A stretch of DNA of 42,232 bases, taken from the NCBI GenBank assembly GCA_022561975.1, contig JADFQD010000012.1:1-42232 (forward strand). The letters are read 5' to 3'. How positions within the stretch are numbered: position 1 is the first letter of the stretch; each line of letters starts with the position of its first letter. Under the pieces are notes generated by a model. The model did no database searches. It was not told where the DNA came from and saw only the letters and a list, made by a program, of their open reading frames with translations. Position numbers and translations under genes: made by a program. Origin of the DNA: Acidobacteriota bacterium (GTDB lineage: Bacteria; Acidobacteriota; Thermoanaerobaculia; Multivoradales; JAHEKO01). This document shows, piece by piece, positions 31,444 to 40,508 of this stretch.

Positions 31444-32630
31444 ATCGGCAAATCCGCTTTGACGGCCTGACGCCGGACAAAGGAAGCAAGTTGCGAATCC
31501 AGAGCCTCCCAAGAGCAGCCCAACCGGTTCAGAAGTGCCTCTCCCGTGATCTCCTGGCCTTCGGAGACGTCGCGCAAGAATCCGCGAAACGCCGTGGCGA
31601 GTCCGGGATCGGGCGAGTCGAGCAGCGAGCGAACAAGAAACGAAGACTGGCCGTATCGCTGGGAGCGGCGATCGACGCTCTGGAAGCTTTCCCAGTCGAG
31701 CGCCAGTAGCGTCTGAATCGCCGGGAGATCGCCGGCACTCGCCGCTCGTCCGAGTTCGATCACAGCCGCTTGACCACCTTTGTACTCAGTACGGGAGCCC
31801 GAGCGAACCGCCGAGCCGCCGAGCGTGCCCGGGAAAATCCGCAGCCCCTCGATTCTGGACTGGGCCAGGTCGTCCGCCAAGCCCTCATCCAGCCAGGGCG
31901 GAAGCGCCGGCCCCAGAGCGCGCTTGTTGACAAGGTGAGTGAGTTCGTGAATCAGCGTTGCGGCAACCTCACTCCAGCCGCGGCCCTCGGAATAGGTCGC
32001 CACAACCCCGGAGCGCAACAATCCCGGAGCGGACTGTTGGATCAACTCGGGCGCTCCGGCGAGAAACTGCTGGTAGCTCGCTTCAGACTCAAAAAGGACC
32101 ACCGCCTCTCGTGCGCCAGGCAGAGGCTCCAGCCCGTAACGACTCACGTAGACGGATTCGAGTTGGGCGGCGACGGCCGATAGGTAGATCAAGAGGCCTC
32201 GATCGCGCACGTCGGTGTAGAGCGTGTAGGGGCCGAGAGTCTGCGAGTCCTTCGCGGCCGCCAGCAGTTCCCTTGCCGCGGCCAGCACCTCCGGATCGGG
32301 AGGTCTCGACGGTATCGGCAGGGGAAGCGCCGGTTCGCTTCCCAAGGGTGGCACGCTTCCGGCTGCGACCGCGACGGTCGGCCTCAACTCGTTCCGGCGA
32401 GAGTCGATCCGGTAGATGACCTCCGCACCTCCCCCGATATCCGGAGCCTCCGCTGCGGCGGCTGGTCGGCGGTAGAGATCCGCAAGTCGCTCGATCCACG
32501 GCCCGATCACGGCGGCCTTGGCCGCTCTCTCGACCCACTTGGCGTCGGGAGCCCGCGTGACGGCCGCCAGACCCGCCACCGCCACAATGAGCGCGAGCAG
32601 GAAGAACTTACCTAAGGGGTCCCGTTTCAC
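31440..32630 (-). CDS. Membrane-anchored HExxH zinc peptidase (peptidase-MA-like)
   Basis: The 396 residues begin with an uncleaved membrane anchor or signal (FFLLALIVAVAGLAAV). A variable proline-rich region follows, then a gluzincin-type metalloprotease domain: LIHELTHLVNKRALG with the HExxH zinc motif and third-ligand Glu in PPWLDEGLADDLA. A C-terminal helical domain (FRGFLRDVSEGQEITG) completes it. Such proteins are predicted periplasmic peptidases of unknown substrate. The stop overlaps moaDE by 4 nt (convergent). GTG start with a weak ribosome site. Confidence 0.88.
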   Translation of the reverse strand: MKRDPLGKFFLLALIVAVAGLAAVTRAPDAKWVERAAKAAVIGPWIERLADLYRRPAAAAEAPDIGGGAEVIYRIDSRRNELRPTVAVAAGSVPPLGSEPALPLPIPSRPPDPEVLAAARELLAAAKDSQTLGPYTLYTDVRDRGLLIYLSAVAAQLESVYVSRYGLEPLPGAREAVVLFESEASYQQFLAGAPELIQQSAPGLLRSGVVATYSEGRGWSEVAATLIHELTHLVNKRALGPALPPWLDEGLADDLAQSRIEGLRIFPGTLGGSAVRSGSRTEYKGGQAAVIELGRAASAGDLPAIQTLLALDWESFQSVDRRSQRYGQSSFLVRSLLDSPDPGLATAFRGFLRDVSEGQEITGEALLNRLGCSWEALDSQLASFVRRQAVKADLPI

Positions 32631-32645
32631 GGTGTTCCGAACAGG

Positions 32646-33863
32646 CTAGTAGCGAGGCACGCCCGGGTCGACATCCAGACTCCACTGGTCGATGCCACCG
32701 GCAAGGTTCCAGACGTTCGAGAGCCCCTGCGCGCGAAGAAAACGAACTACCTGCGCCGACCGGGTGCCGTGGTGGCAATACACCACGGCGCGCCTCTCCC
32801 GATCGAGCTCTCCCCACCTCTCGCCGAGCTCGTGCATCGGAATCCAAGTGGAGTCCTCGAGCCGGCAGATCTGCACTTCGACCGGCGTGCGCACGTCGAG
32901 CACGGTGAGTTCCGCTGCGTTGCGAAGCCACCCCTGGAGCTGCGCAGGTGTGATGTCGATCCCCCTGGCAGCCGCTTGCGATCCGTGCTCTGAAACCTCG
33001 GGCGTCTCCGCAGTCCCGGGAGGAGGGCAGGTCTCGTCGTATTGCTCGAGCGTCGTGCGTGTGGGATTCGAACCGCAGACCGAGCAGGCCTGGTCTCGAG
33101 GCAGGGCGAGTTCGCGAAAGCTCGACGCAAGTGCGTCAAAGAGCAGCAGGCGCCCGATCAACGGCTTGCCCTTGTTCAGTATCAGCTTCAAGGCTTCGTT
33201 GGCCTGGAGCGAACCGATGATTCCCGGCAAGACGCCAAGCACACCTGCCTCGGCACAGGATGGAACCACTCCGGGAGGAGGCGGCTCGGGAAACAAGCAT
33301 CGGTAGCACGGGCCCTCCTGAGTGCAAAACACCGAAACCTGCCCCTCGAATCGATAGATCGATCCATATACATCGGGCTTGCCGGCCATCACGCAGGCGT
33401 CGTTGACAAGGTATCGGGTCGAGAAATTGTCACTGCCGTCGATCACGAGGTCGTAGCTCGAAACCAGTTCCAGAGCGTTCGAGACATCCAACCGTACCCC
33501 GTGCGCCTCGACTTCGACGTGTGGGTTGGCGTCTTTGAGTCGCTCGGCCGCGGCCTCGATCTTGGGCCGGCCGACGTCGCTTGCCGAGTAGAGAATCTGC
33601 CGTTGCAGATTGGTTTCATCGACCGTATCGAACTCCACAATGCCCAGAGTTCCAACACCGGCGGCCGCCAGGTAGAGCGCGGCCGGCGACCCGAGTCCTC
33701 CGACCCCGACCAGCAGCACCCGTGCTCGCTTGAGTCTCTCCTGACCCTCCCGGCCGACTTCGGGAAGAACCAAGTGACGGCCGTAGCGCCGGATTTCCGC
33801 ATGCGTCAGAGTCTGGCTGGCTTCGCTGACCGGCTGATCCGGCTGAGAATGCTGGCGGGTCAT
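32646..33863 (-). CDS. moeB: MoeB/ThiF-type adenylyltransferase fused to a rhodanese domain
   Basis: The 405-residue protein activates the C-terminus of a ubiquitin-like sulfur carrier (MoaD or ThiS) as an acyl-adenylate and provides sulfur. An N-terminal ThiF fold has RYGRHLVLPEVGREGQERLK, the nucleotide loop VGVGGLGSPAALYLAAAG, DTVDETNLQRQ and DGSDNFSTRYLVND. Zinc Cys pairs (CYRC, CSVC) follow. The C-terminal rhodanese (about 300-405) keeps its active Cys in VVYCHHGTRSAQ and has LAGGIDQW. This architecture is as in MOCS3/Uba4. With moaDE nearby it completes molybdopterin sulfur activation. ATG 33863 is chosen; the upstream extension is a shadow of the rhomboid gene. Confidence 0.92.
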   Translation of the reverse strand: MTRQHSQPDQPVSEASQTLTHAEIRRYGRHLVLPEVGREGQERLKRARVLLVGVGGLGSPAALYLAAAGVGTLGIVEFDTVDETNLQRQILYSASDVGRPKIEAAAERLKDANPHVEVEAHGVRLDVSNALELVSSYDLVIDGSDNFSTRYLVNDACVMAGKPDVYGSIYRFEGQVSVFCTQEGPCYRCLFPEPPPPGVVPSCAEAGVLGVLPGIIGSLQANEALKLILNKGKPLIGRLLLFDALASSFRELALPRDQACSVCGSNPTRTTLEQYDETCPPPGTAETPEVSEHGSQAAARGIDITPAQLQGWLRNAAELTVLDVRTPVEVQICRLEDSTWIPMHELGERWGELDRERRAVVYCHHGTRSAQVVRFLRAQGLSNVWNLAGGIDQWSLDVDPGVPRY

Positions 33864-33927
33864 TTCTGGTCGTGGGTACTGGTGTTCTTCTCGGCAATGG
33901 CGCGGTGGGTCACACTCTTCAGACAAG

Positions 33928-34779
33928 CTAGCCAAACCCGACGACAAAGGAAACACCGATCGCGGCCAGCGTTGCAACCAAAATCGCGACCGCGGCCACC
34001 GTGTGATCCAGTCTTTCGGGCACCATCGGATTGAGCACCCGAGCCAGCGCGAAGCCGCCGACAAAGCCGCCCAGGTGTGCCCAATTGTCGACACCCGGCA
34101 TGATCAAGCCGAAAACGAAGAGCGCAATCGCATAGCCCCAGGCCCGGCGACCGAGGTGCCCGGCGACGCCGCGACGACCGGCGTAGACCATCGCGCCCAG
34201 CAGGCCGAACACCGCCGCGGAGGCGCCGACGCTGATGGCGCTCGGATGCCCCCCCATCAACGGTAGCCAGTAGAAATATGCGCCGCCCAGCGAACTCGCC
34301 ACGAAACCGAAAACCGACGAGATCAGGTAGATCAAGAGCATCCGACCCGGTCCGTAGAGGTGGGTCGTGGCCGGACCCAGCTGTCGGACCCACATCATGT
34401 TGAACAGGATGTGGAGCAGGCCGCCATGCAGCCAGCCGGCGGTCAAAACCGTCCACCATCTGCCCGCCGCAACCACCGGCAGGGCGCCGCTGGCGCCTAG
34501 CCGAACCAGAGCCTCGCGTCCGGGAGACAGCAATCCAAAGAGCCCGTCAAAGCGAATCGCCGCGGGCGCGAGCGCCAGGCTCAAGACGTAGAGAACCACG
34601 CAGCCCCAAACGATGAGATACGTGGCACCCTCTTCGAGATCGAGCTTGCGCAAGACTCCGGCAAACCCCCACATCCCCGGGCTTTTACGACCACAGTACC
34701 GACAGGCATCCTGCCTGACACCTACCAATTTGCCGCACGAGGGACAGACCACCGAGCCACTTGTCTGCCGGTTCAGCAA
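33928..34779 (-). CDS. Rhomboid intramembrane serine protease with N-terminal zinc ribbon
   Basis: The 283 residues start with a cytosolic zinc ribbon (CPSCGKLVG ... CRYCGRK) and then a six-helix rhomboid: the HGGLLHILFNMMWV loop (GxHxxxHxxxN-like), the nucleophile motif ISVGASAAVFGLLGA and the dyad His in NWAHLGGFVGGFA. Rhomboids cleave transmembrane substrates in the membrane. The zinc ribbon may recruit a partner. The start is TTG 34779, the first possible start after an in-frame TGA; AGGAG lies about 13 nt before. It is upstream of the MoeB-rhodanese gene on the same strand. Confidence 0.9.
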   Translation of the reverse strand: MLNRQTSGSVVCPSCGKLVGVRQDACRYCGRKSPGMWGFAGVLRKLDLEEGATYLIVWGCVVLYVLSLALAPAAIRFDGLFGLLSPGREALVRLGASGALPVVAAGRWWTVLTAGWLHGGLLHILFNMMWVRQLGPATTHLYGPGRMLLIYLISSVFGFVASSLGGAYFYWLPLMGGHPSAISVGASAAVFGLLGAMVYAGRRGVAGHLGRRAWGYAIALFVFGLIMPGVDNWAHLGGFVGGFALARVLNPMVPERLDHTVAAVAILVATLAAIGVSFVVGFG

Positions 34780-34873
34780 CCAGGCCGCCCCTCTCCTGGG
34801 AACCCAATCGATTGAAAAAGTTTCGCAGCGATTTCGGCCATCTCAGCCAGGGCAGCCATAGTAGACACTCGAG

Positions 34874-35167
34874 TCAGCTCTCTTCGGTTTCGGTTTCAGG
34901 CTCCCCGGCCCCTTCGACTGAGTCGGCGGCATCGGCGGCATCGGCGGTTTCGGCGATCTCGAGATCGGCGACGATCTGGTTGACCTCGGTTTCGGCCTTG
35001 CGGATTTTGCCTCGGCACAGATCCAACAAGCCGGTCGCTCGTTTGAGCTGTCCGGCGAGCTCGTCGATATCGGTTTCCTCGGCCTCGATTCTTCGCAGGA
35101 TCGCTTCGAGTTCGGAGATCGCCTCGCCAAAGCTCAGCTCGAGATCGTTCTGGTTGTCATGGCTCAT
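34874..35167 (-). CDS. xseB: Exodeoxyribonuclease VII small subunit
   Basis: XseB forms the helical partner of XseA in the single-strand-specific exonuclease VII. The 97 residues have the standard start LSFGEAISELEAILRRIEAEE and LDELAGQLKRATGLLDLCRGKI (three-helix bundle core), followed by a low-complexity acidic/alanine tail (DAADAADS). The ATG overlaps the xseA stop by 4 nt (ATGA). Usual core length is about 70-80, so the tail is extra. Confidence 0.94.
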   Translation of the reverse strand: MSHDNQNDLELSFGEAISELEAILRRIEAEETDIDELAGQLKRATGLLDLCRGKIRKAETEVNQIVADLEIAETADAADAADSVEGAGEPETETEES

Positions 35168-36516
35168 TGGGGTTCCACTCGACTCTTGATCACACCATCG
35201 GCCAACTGCGTTCGAAGGCAGCTTCCCGGCACTGCCTGGGCCGCGGCTCGCAACACCTTACCGTCTTCGCCCCGAGTAATCGAGAACCCGCGGCGAAGCG
35301 TTCGCTCGGGTGAGAGCTGGCGGCATAAACGCTCGAGGTTGGCAAAATGCGTCCGCTGGCGGCGTAAGTCGGCGCGCGTCGAACGGCTCGCCCGGACGAA
35401 GAGCTGATCGATTCTCGACTCGGCCTCGTGAACACGAACCGTTGCCACCGCCCGCAGCTGCGATCTCTTGGCCTCCGAACGGCCGGCGGCCGCAACCAAA
35501 CGCGCGCCGCTACTCGCTCTCAAGCGTCGAAGCAGCGCCTGGAGTCGCGAAGCGCCGGCACTGACCTGGTAGCGGGCTCGAGAGAACTCGCGGCTCAGCT
35601 CGCGCAACGATGTACGCATTCCCGCGAGTGGTGCGCGAGCGCTTCGGACAACCCGAGCCGCTAGCTCCGCCAAGCGGGTGTCGGAGGAGCGCACTCGAGC
35701 AGCCAGAAACTCGGCCGCGTGGGTCGGCGTCTTGGTCCTGGTATGAGCGACGAGGTCCGCCACCGCTTGGTCGATCTCGTGTCCGAGACCGGTTATGACC
35801 GGCACCCGGGCCTGCGCCAATTCTTCTGCAACTCTCCTGCTGTCGAAGACCGCCAAATCCGTTCGCGAGCCGCCACCGCGAATCATCACCAAGCAGTCGA
35901 TCTCCAGCGATCGAGCGCGACGTAGGGCCGTGGCGAGCTCGGATTCGGCTTCCCGGCCCTGCACCGCCGAATGCAAGAACTCGACCCTGAATCCGTAGCC
36001 ACTTTGCTCCAGAGTACTCACAAAATCATGGTAGGCGGCGCTGTCAAAGGAGGTGATCAGCCCGACGCGCAGGGGAACCTCGCTCAGTTCGAGCGACTGG
36101 TTGCGCTCGAGGAACCCGCTTCTTCGAAGAGCTTCGAGGGTCTCTCGCCGGCGCTTACTGAGTAGGCCCAGCGTAAATCCGGGATCGACCCGCCGTACCA
36201 CGATCTGAAGCCGGCCGAACGGCGCATAGAAATCGACCTCCGCGCGACATCTGATCTCCACACCCTCGACCAGATGCTGATCGCTCTTGGCGAGTTCCTG
36301 CTCGATGGTCTCGAGGTCGCTGCGCCAGATTACCGCTTCGAGCTTGGCCAGAACATCGTCTCTCGGCCCCTTCTCGACCAACTCGAAGTACAGATGTCCA
36401 CGCCCGCTACGGCGAAGTCTCTGCACTTCCCCGCTAAGCCAGGCCGCCGGTAGGTGGGCCCGCAGAGCACTTCGCACCTCCGAAGCGAACTCGGAGATGC
36501 GATAGGTCTTCTCCAC
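35164..36516 (-). CDS. xseA: Exodeoxyribonuclease VII large subunit
   Basis: XseA is the catalytic subunit of Exo VII, acting in mismatch and damaged DNA repair. The 450 residues contain the N-terminal OB-fold (LPAAWLSGEVQRLRRSGRGHLYFELVEK), the catalytic core with TSFDSAAYHDFVSTL, the GGGSRTDLAVFDSRRVAEEL motif and GLGHEIDQAVADLVAHTRTKTPTHAAEF, then a long helical arm. Start is GTG 36516 with GAGGG upstream. Coupled to xseB by overlap; 14 bp downstream of the stop of the gene at 36531. Confidence 0.95.
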   Translation of the reverse strand: MEKTYRISEFASEVRSALRAHLPAAWLSGEVQRLRRSGRGHLYFELVEKGPRDDVLAKLEAVIWRSDLETIEQELAKSDQHLVEGVEIRCRAEVDFYAPFGRLQIVVRRVDPGFTLGLLSKRRRETLEALRRSGFLERNQSLELSEVPLRVGLITSFDSAAYHDFVSTLEQSGYGFRVEFLHSAVQGREAESELATALRRARSLEIDCLVMIRGGGSRTDLAVFDSRRVAEELAQARVPVITGLGHEIDQAVADLVAHTRTKTPTHAAEFLAARVRSSDTRLAELAARVVRSARAPLAGMRTSLRELSREFSRARYQVSAGASRLQALLRRLRASSGARLVAAAGRSEAKRSQLRAVATVRVHEAESRIDQLFVRASRSTRADLRRQRTHFANLERLCRQLSPERTLRRGFSITRGEDGKVLRAAAQAVPGSCLRTQLADGVIKSRVEPQ

Positions 36517-36530
36517 GAACCCTCGGGAGA

Positions 36531-37079
36531 TTAGTGGTAGCTGATCAGTTCGTCCGACGAGGCCAGGGGAATCGACTTCGCCCAGTCAACGACGTGCTTG
36601 TCGTTGAGGCTCAGCTTGCCGAGAAAATCAAGGGCGTCGTCCCGGGTTGCGAAAACCCGCCAGATGAAAGTGTGCCCGGCGGGGGCCGTGAAGTACGTGT
36701 AGCCCTCCGCCCCGTCGCTCAAATCGAAGCCGAGGTCGGTCTCGCCGTTGACGCCGATGCAGGCAATCGCGACGCTCTTGTAGGCGAGTGCGAGCGCCTT
36801 GATCGCATCCTCGTAGTCGGCCAACTCTTCCTTCGACAAGATGGTGTGGTAGACGGCGATGTTGTTGGAATCTTCCTCGGCCAGCAAGTTGTAGGCTACG
36901 TCGTTTCTGTCCATGGCTTCGCGGGTCTCCGCAGTGGTCACAAAAACGCCCTCGGTGCCCTCCACCTTGTAGGTCACGGCGAAAATGTCTTCGTCGAATT
37001 CGGCAAATGCCTCGGCCAGCATGCTCTCGTCTTCTATGGTGAAATAGCTCAATCGATTCATAAGGCGGCGTCTTGACAT
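36531..37079 (-). CDS. Conserved-looking protein of unknown function
   Basis: From ATG 37079 (GGGGAGA about 8 nt upstream) it encodes 182 residues; GTG 37136 and ATG 37061 are alternatives. The chain is acidic, without signal peptide or membrane segment. It alternates strand and helix (ESMLAEAFAEFDEDIFAVTYKVEGTEGVFVTT ... AIKALALAYKSVAIACIGV ... TYFTAPAGHTFIWRVFATRDDALDFLGKL). No motif known to me is present. It is divergent from the STAND-like ATPase gene with about 145 bp between, and upstream of xseA. No function is proposed. Confidence 0.75.
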   Translation of the reverse strand: MSRRRLMNRLSYFTIEDESMLAEAFAEFDEDIFAVTYKVEGTEGVFVTTAETREAMDRNDVAYNLLAEEDSNNIAVYHTILSKEELADYEDAIKALALAYKSVAIACIGVNGETDLGFDLSDGAEGYTYFTAPAGHTFIWRVFATRDDALDFLGKLSLNDKHVVDWAKSIPLASSDELISYH

Positions 37080-37176
37080 GAGAAGGCTCTCCCCGAGGGT
37101 CTTGGATGGACTTGGATCTGTCGGCTTTGCGATCACCTGAACGGTGGCGCACCCTGCATTCTATCCGGAAGTCTCG

Positions 37177-37182
37177 TAAAAT
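37177..37182 (+). promoter_or_regulatory. Possible -10 box for the STAND-like gene
   Basis: TAAAAT lies 43 bp before the ATG at 37226 in an otherwise GC-rich gap between divergent genes. No convincing -35 is seen 16-18 bp upstream (CTGCAT is the best fit). Support is weak. Confidence 0.3.
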
Positions 37183-37225
37183 CCATGCTTAAGGCGGTTC
37201 GCAAAGCTGTGCCTCCAACCCTCAG

Positions 37226-40200
37226 ATGAATCGACCAGCGCCGTTCCAGACCCGACTCCCCTGCGCGGTCCTGCGGCTGTGGTGGCTCGATCACAAAGGC
37301 AGCGTTCAGTCGCCCGATCCGCATCCGGATCAGGCCTTCGACCGGCCGGAAGGAATCTACCAGGTCGGAAAGGACTCGTACGCGGTGATCCCCTGTGGCG
37401 GCGACCCGGCGGTTTTCGACGCCGCGACCAACTGGGCACGACAGCTCGAGTTCGAGAGCAAGTCCAGCGGCAAGAAAGGCGTGCGGCAGCTGGCGCCCCT
37501 GTCGGTGATCTATCCAGGCGTTGTCAGTATCGGCGACGATCGAGCCCAACTCGAACCGGATGATCTCGATTCTGATCTAGAGAACCGGCACCCGGATCTC
37601 CCTGCGGCCGTCTATCTGAGTGGCCGCGCCGCCAAGATGCTCGAGTACATCCCGACACTGAGCAAGGGCGTGTCCTATCAGGGGCACTCGGGCAAGGCTC
37701 TTCCACTCCTGCGGTTCGAGGGATCTCAATATGAGGGCCACCCGTGGCGCAATCCCGAGGTGCTCGGGCAGGGCACCAAGTACGTCGTCCGAAAGCGGCT
37801 GTCGGAGAGCCTGTCTGAACTTCTGCAGGAAACGGTAATCCGTGTTTCCGGGACTCTCGGCTGTGGCAAGACCCGATCGGTCTGGCAGGAGGTTCTGCAC
37901 CAAGTCAGCATGCGACTCTGGATCCGAGCCCGTCCGCCTCGAATCGAAGCACCCATTGTCAGTGAACAGTTGATCACCCAACTCTTGATCCCTTCGAAGC
38001 AGCAGTTGCTGGATCCGCTGCACCCGAGGTTCGCGGCTCAGATCGACAAGACCAAAATCCGAGAGGCTCTCGCCAAACGCGGCGGCCGGCGCTCGGAGGC
38101 AGAGATCAAGCTGCTCAACGATCGCGCGACAGTTGCTCTGGGCCACTTGGCGAAGAAGGCCGAGCGACCGGTGTGGATCGTGATCGACGATTTTCATCAG
38201 ATCAGTCCGCACGACTTCTCGTTTCTAAAACATCTTCTGGAAACGGTCGATCTCGAAGTCTTCCGCTTCGTCTTGATCGGGCGCAACGGAAGGCGCTGGC
38301 CCGAATCTCTCGAACGGTTTCCCCTTCTCGAAGTTCCGCCGCTCGAAGAGGGCGAGATGGAGGCACTCGCTTCGGCAGTAACTACCGGACTTTCCATACC
38401 TGAAACGGTCCAAAAGCGTTTCCTAGAAGCGACCCGAGGCTATCCCTTCGCCTTCGAGGAAGGCCTTTTCGCCCTCGTGCACGAGAAACACCTCCGCCGC
38501 ATCTACGGCAGTTTCTTCTTTGGCGGCAGCGACGAACTCGAATACCAGCCCTCGGCGCGGCTCGTGCGCCATGTAGAGGCCGAAGTGTCGCGTCTGGGCG
38601 AGCCGCTTCCCATCCGGCTGCTGTCGATTACCGAACACGCGGTACCCGCCTCGGAGCTGGCTTCGGCGGCTTCCATTCTCGGCAAATCGATCGCGCCGGG
38701 ATGGGAAGAGCCGTTCATCGAGGCTCGCATTCTCGACAGCGTCCAGTCGGCATGGGGACGCGGCGTGGAAATCGTCTCGCCGGTAAACCGGCGCGCACTG
38801 TCCCACAGCCTGCCTCCGGAGCGCGCGGTCGAAGCTCGGCAAGCGCTCGGCGAGCTCTTGTCATTCGGAGGAATCGGCGGAGGAGCCGACGGCGAAAGCC
38901 ACTGGCTCTCCTACCGGTTGCTCTCGGGGCTGCCGGAGGCGATCGATCCTCTGATGAAGCTCTTCAAGACCCGGCATGTCGAGGAAATTCCGCCCAAGGA
39001 ACTTCTCGCAGCGCTGGAGCACGAGTTGCGCAGCCTGCGCGAACGCGCCGAAAGCGGCGAACGCGGCTCAGAAGACCCACCGCGGACTCCCGGCTCAGAG
39101 AGCGCAGAAGCCTCAGAGGGCTCCGAAAACGCCGACATCGAACTCGAGCTTCTGTGGCACCTGCTTCCTCTGGCTCGACGCCTGGGCCGGTTGAACAAGT
39201 TCGAAAACGACCTGGCTCGGGGCATCGACCTGAGCATCGGCAAACCCCGCAGACTGTTGGGCTTGGCCAGCATCAAGGCCGAACAGGACCAGGAGTCCGG
39301 ACGGTTTCAGGACGCCGAAAGTACGATCCAGTTCGCACTCAAGGCCGCGGGCAACCTGGAGGCTCGGCACAAAGCCCTGCTCTTGATGCAGCTCGGCCGA
39401 CTGTTTCTGCGCCAGAACCGCTTCGACGAGGCCGAGCAGCTTTTCTCGAATTTGCTCGACGCACTCGATGAGAAAGAGGCTTCCGCACTCACCGCCAGCT
39501 GCCGATTCTTCCTCGGCAACGTCGCCCTCCACCAAGGAGACCTCGAAGCCGCGCACACCTATCACCTCGCCGCGCTCGAGCAGCGACGGGAGCACCAGCT
39601 CGACAGGGCCGCGGGAACCTCGCTCTCGGCGCTCGGAGCGGTGGCCACGGCCCAGGGGCACTACCCGCAGGCCCTCGAGTACTATGGCCAGTCGCTCGAT
39701 CTCTTCAAGAAGCAAAGCAAGAGGGGCGACGATACTTTCGCGCTTCTGGGTCTGGCCCGGGCCTACGGGCGTATCGGAGATTTCAACGCAGCTACCAAGC
39801 CCGCCCGGCGGGCGCTCGCGCTACGGGCGAATCGGGACGACATAGCCGGAGAGGCGATCGCCCGGCTCGCCGTGGCCATGAACTATCTCGACCTAGGCAA
39901 TTCCGCCGCCGCGCTCGAGGAGGCAAGCAAGGCCCACTTCCAGCTAACGATCTCCTCGGCACACGAACAACTTGCAGAAACCGAAAGGGCCCTGGGAATG
40001 ATCCACTTGAGAGGAGGACGATACTCCGACGCCCGACGCCACTTCGAGGAAGCGCTCAATCGTTTTCGAGAATTGAGCATGCCGCTAGAAACGAGCTTCG
40101 TCCTGGCCTATCTGATCGAGGCCAGCATCGCGCAGGAGGATTCCGAGGCGATCCGAATCTTCACGACCGAGTTGAAAAACAGGCTCGAGAAACTCCCACC

Positions 40201-40435
40201 TCCCGACCAGGGCGAGATTCTCGACTTTCGCATCTACCGCGGCCTCGAGTGGCTCTCGAACCGCGGATCCAAAGTCGGCGATCCCGCATCGTTCCTCGCC
40301 CGCGCCTACAAGTCCGTGATCAGCAAGGCCGAGAACCTGTCCCACGAGCTGCGCCAGCGCTACCTCTTCCAGATTCCGGCGAATCAGGAGATCGTCGATT
40401 CGGCGACTCGGATGGGACTGACAGCTACCGACTAG
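37226..40435 (+). CDS. STAND-like AAA ATPase with TPR repeats
   Basis: The 1069-residue protein has an N-terminal region (1-190) whose end (AAVYLSGRAAKMLEYIP ... VSYQGHSGKALPLLRF) recalls the tail of class-III cyclase-like modules but lacks visible catalytic residues. Next comes an AAA_16/STAND NTPase with Walker A GTLGCGKT (209-216) and Walker B WIVIDD (317-322), plus a sensor-like FVLIGRNGR. A helical region (380-640) contains a Ser/Glu linker. At least seven TPR-like repeats follow from about 690 (FKKALA-type; LQLGRLFLRQNRFDEAEQLF, LGNVALHQGDLEAAH, LGAVATAQGHYPQALEYY, LGLARAYGRIGDFNAAT). Such proteins act as ligand-triggered switches. The oxygenase gene follows at 40509. The cognate signal is unknown. 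Confidence 0.85.
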   Translation: MNRPAPFQTRLPCAVLRLWWLDHKGSVQSPDPHPDQAFDRPEGIYQVGKDSYAVIPCGGDPAVFDAATNWARQLEFESKSSGKKGVRQLAPLSVIYPGVVSIGDDRAQLEPDDLDSDLENRHPDLPAAVYLSGRAAKMLEYIPTLSKGVSYQGHSGKALPLLRFEGSQYEGHPWRNPEVLGQGTKYVVRKRLSESLSELLQETVIRVSGTLGCGKTRSVWQEVLHQVSMRLWIRARPPRIEAPIVSEQLITQLLIPSKQQLLDPLHPRFAAQIDKTKIREALAKRGGRRSEAEIKLLNDRATVALGHLAKKAERPVWIVIDDFHQISPHDFSFLKHLLETVDLEVFRFVLIGRNGRRWPESLERFPLLEVPPLEEGEMEALASAVTTGLSIPETVQKRFLEATRGYPFAFEEGLFALVHEKHLRRIYGSFFFGGSDELEYQPSARLVRHVEAEVSRLGEPLPIRLLSITEHAVPASELASAASILGKSIAPGWEEPFIEARILDSVQSAWGRGVEIVSPVNRRALSHSLPPERAVEARQALGELLSFGGIGGGADGESHWLSYRLLSGLPEAIDPLMKLFKTRHVEEIPPKELLAALEHELRSLRERAESGERGSEDPPRTPGSESAEASEGSENADIELELLWHLLPLARRLGRLNKFENDLARGIDLSIGKPRRLLGLASIKAEQDQESGRFQDAESTIQFALKAAGNLEARHKALLLMQLGRLFLRQNRFDEAEQLFSNLLDALDEKEASALTASCRFFLGNVALHQGDLEAAHTYHLAALEQRREHQLDRAAGTSLSALGAVATAQGHYPQALEYYGQSLDLFKKQSKRGDDTFALLGLARAYGRIGDFNAATKPARRALALRANRDDIAGEAIARLAVAMNYLDLGNSAAALEEASKAHFQLTISSAHEQLAETERALGMIHLRGGRYSDARRHFEEALNRFRELSMPLETSFVLAYLIEASIAQEDSEAIRIFTTELKNRLEKLPPPDQGEILDFRIYRGLEWLSNRGSKVGDPASFLARAYKSVISKAENLSHELRQRYLFQIPANQEIVDSATRMGLTATD

Positions 40436-40508
40436 CTTCAGGGCCTCCGAATCAGCTCGTACTCGCTGCGCGTCGACCGACTCTGTCTGAAACACCAAGG
40501 GCATCGCG

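Noticed and set aside
34930-34960. GGC-ATC-GGC repeats near the xseB 3' end as a regulatory repeat
   Set aside because: They encode the Ala/Asp-rich tail of XseB in frame and are explained as coding low complexity.
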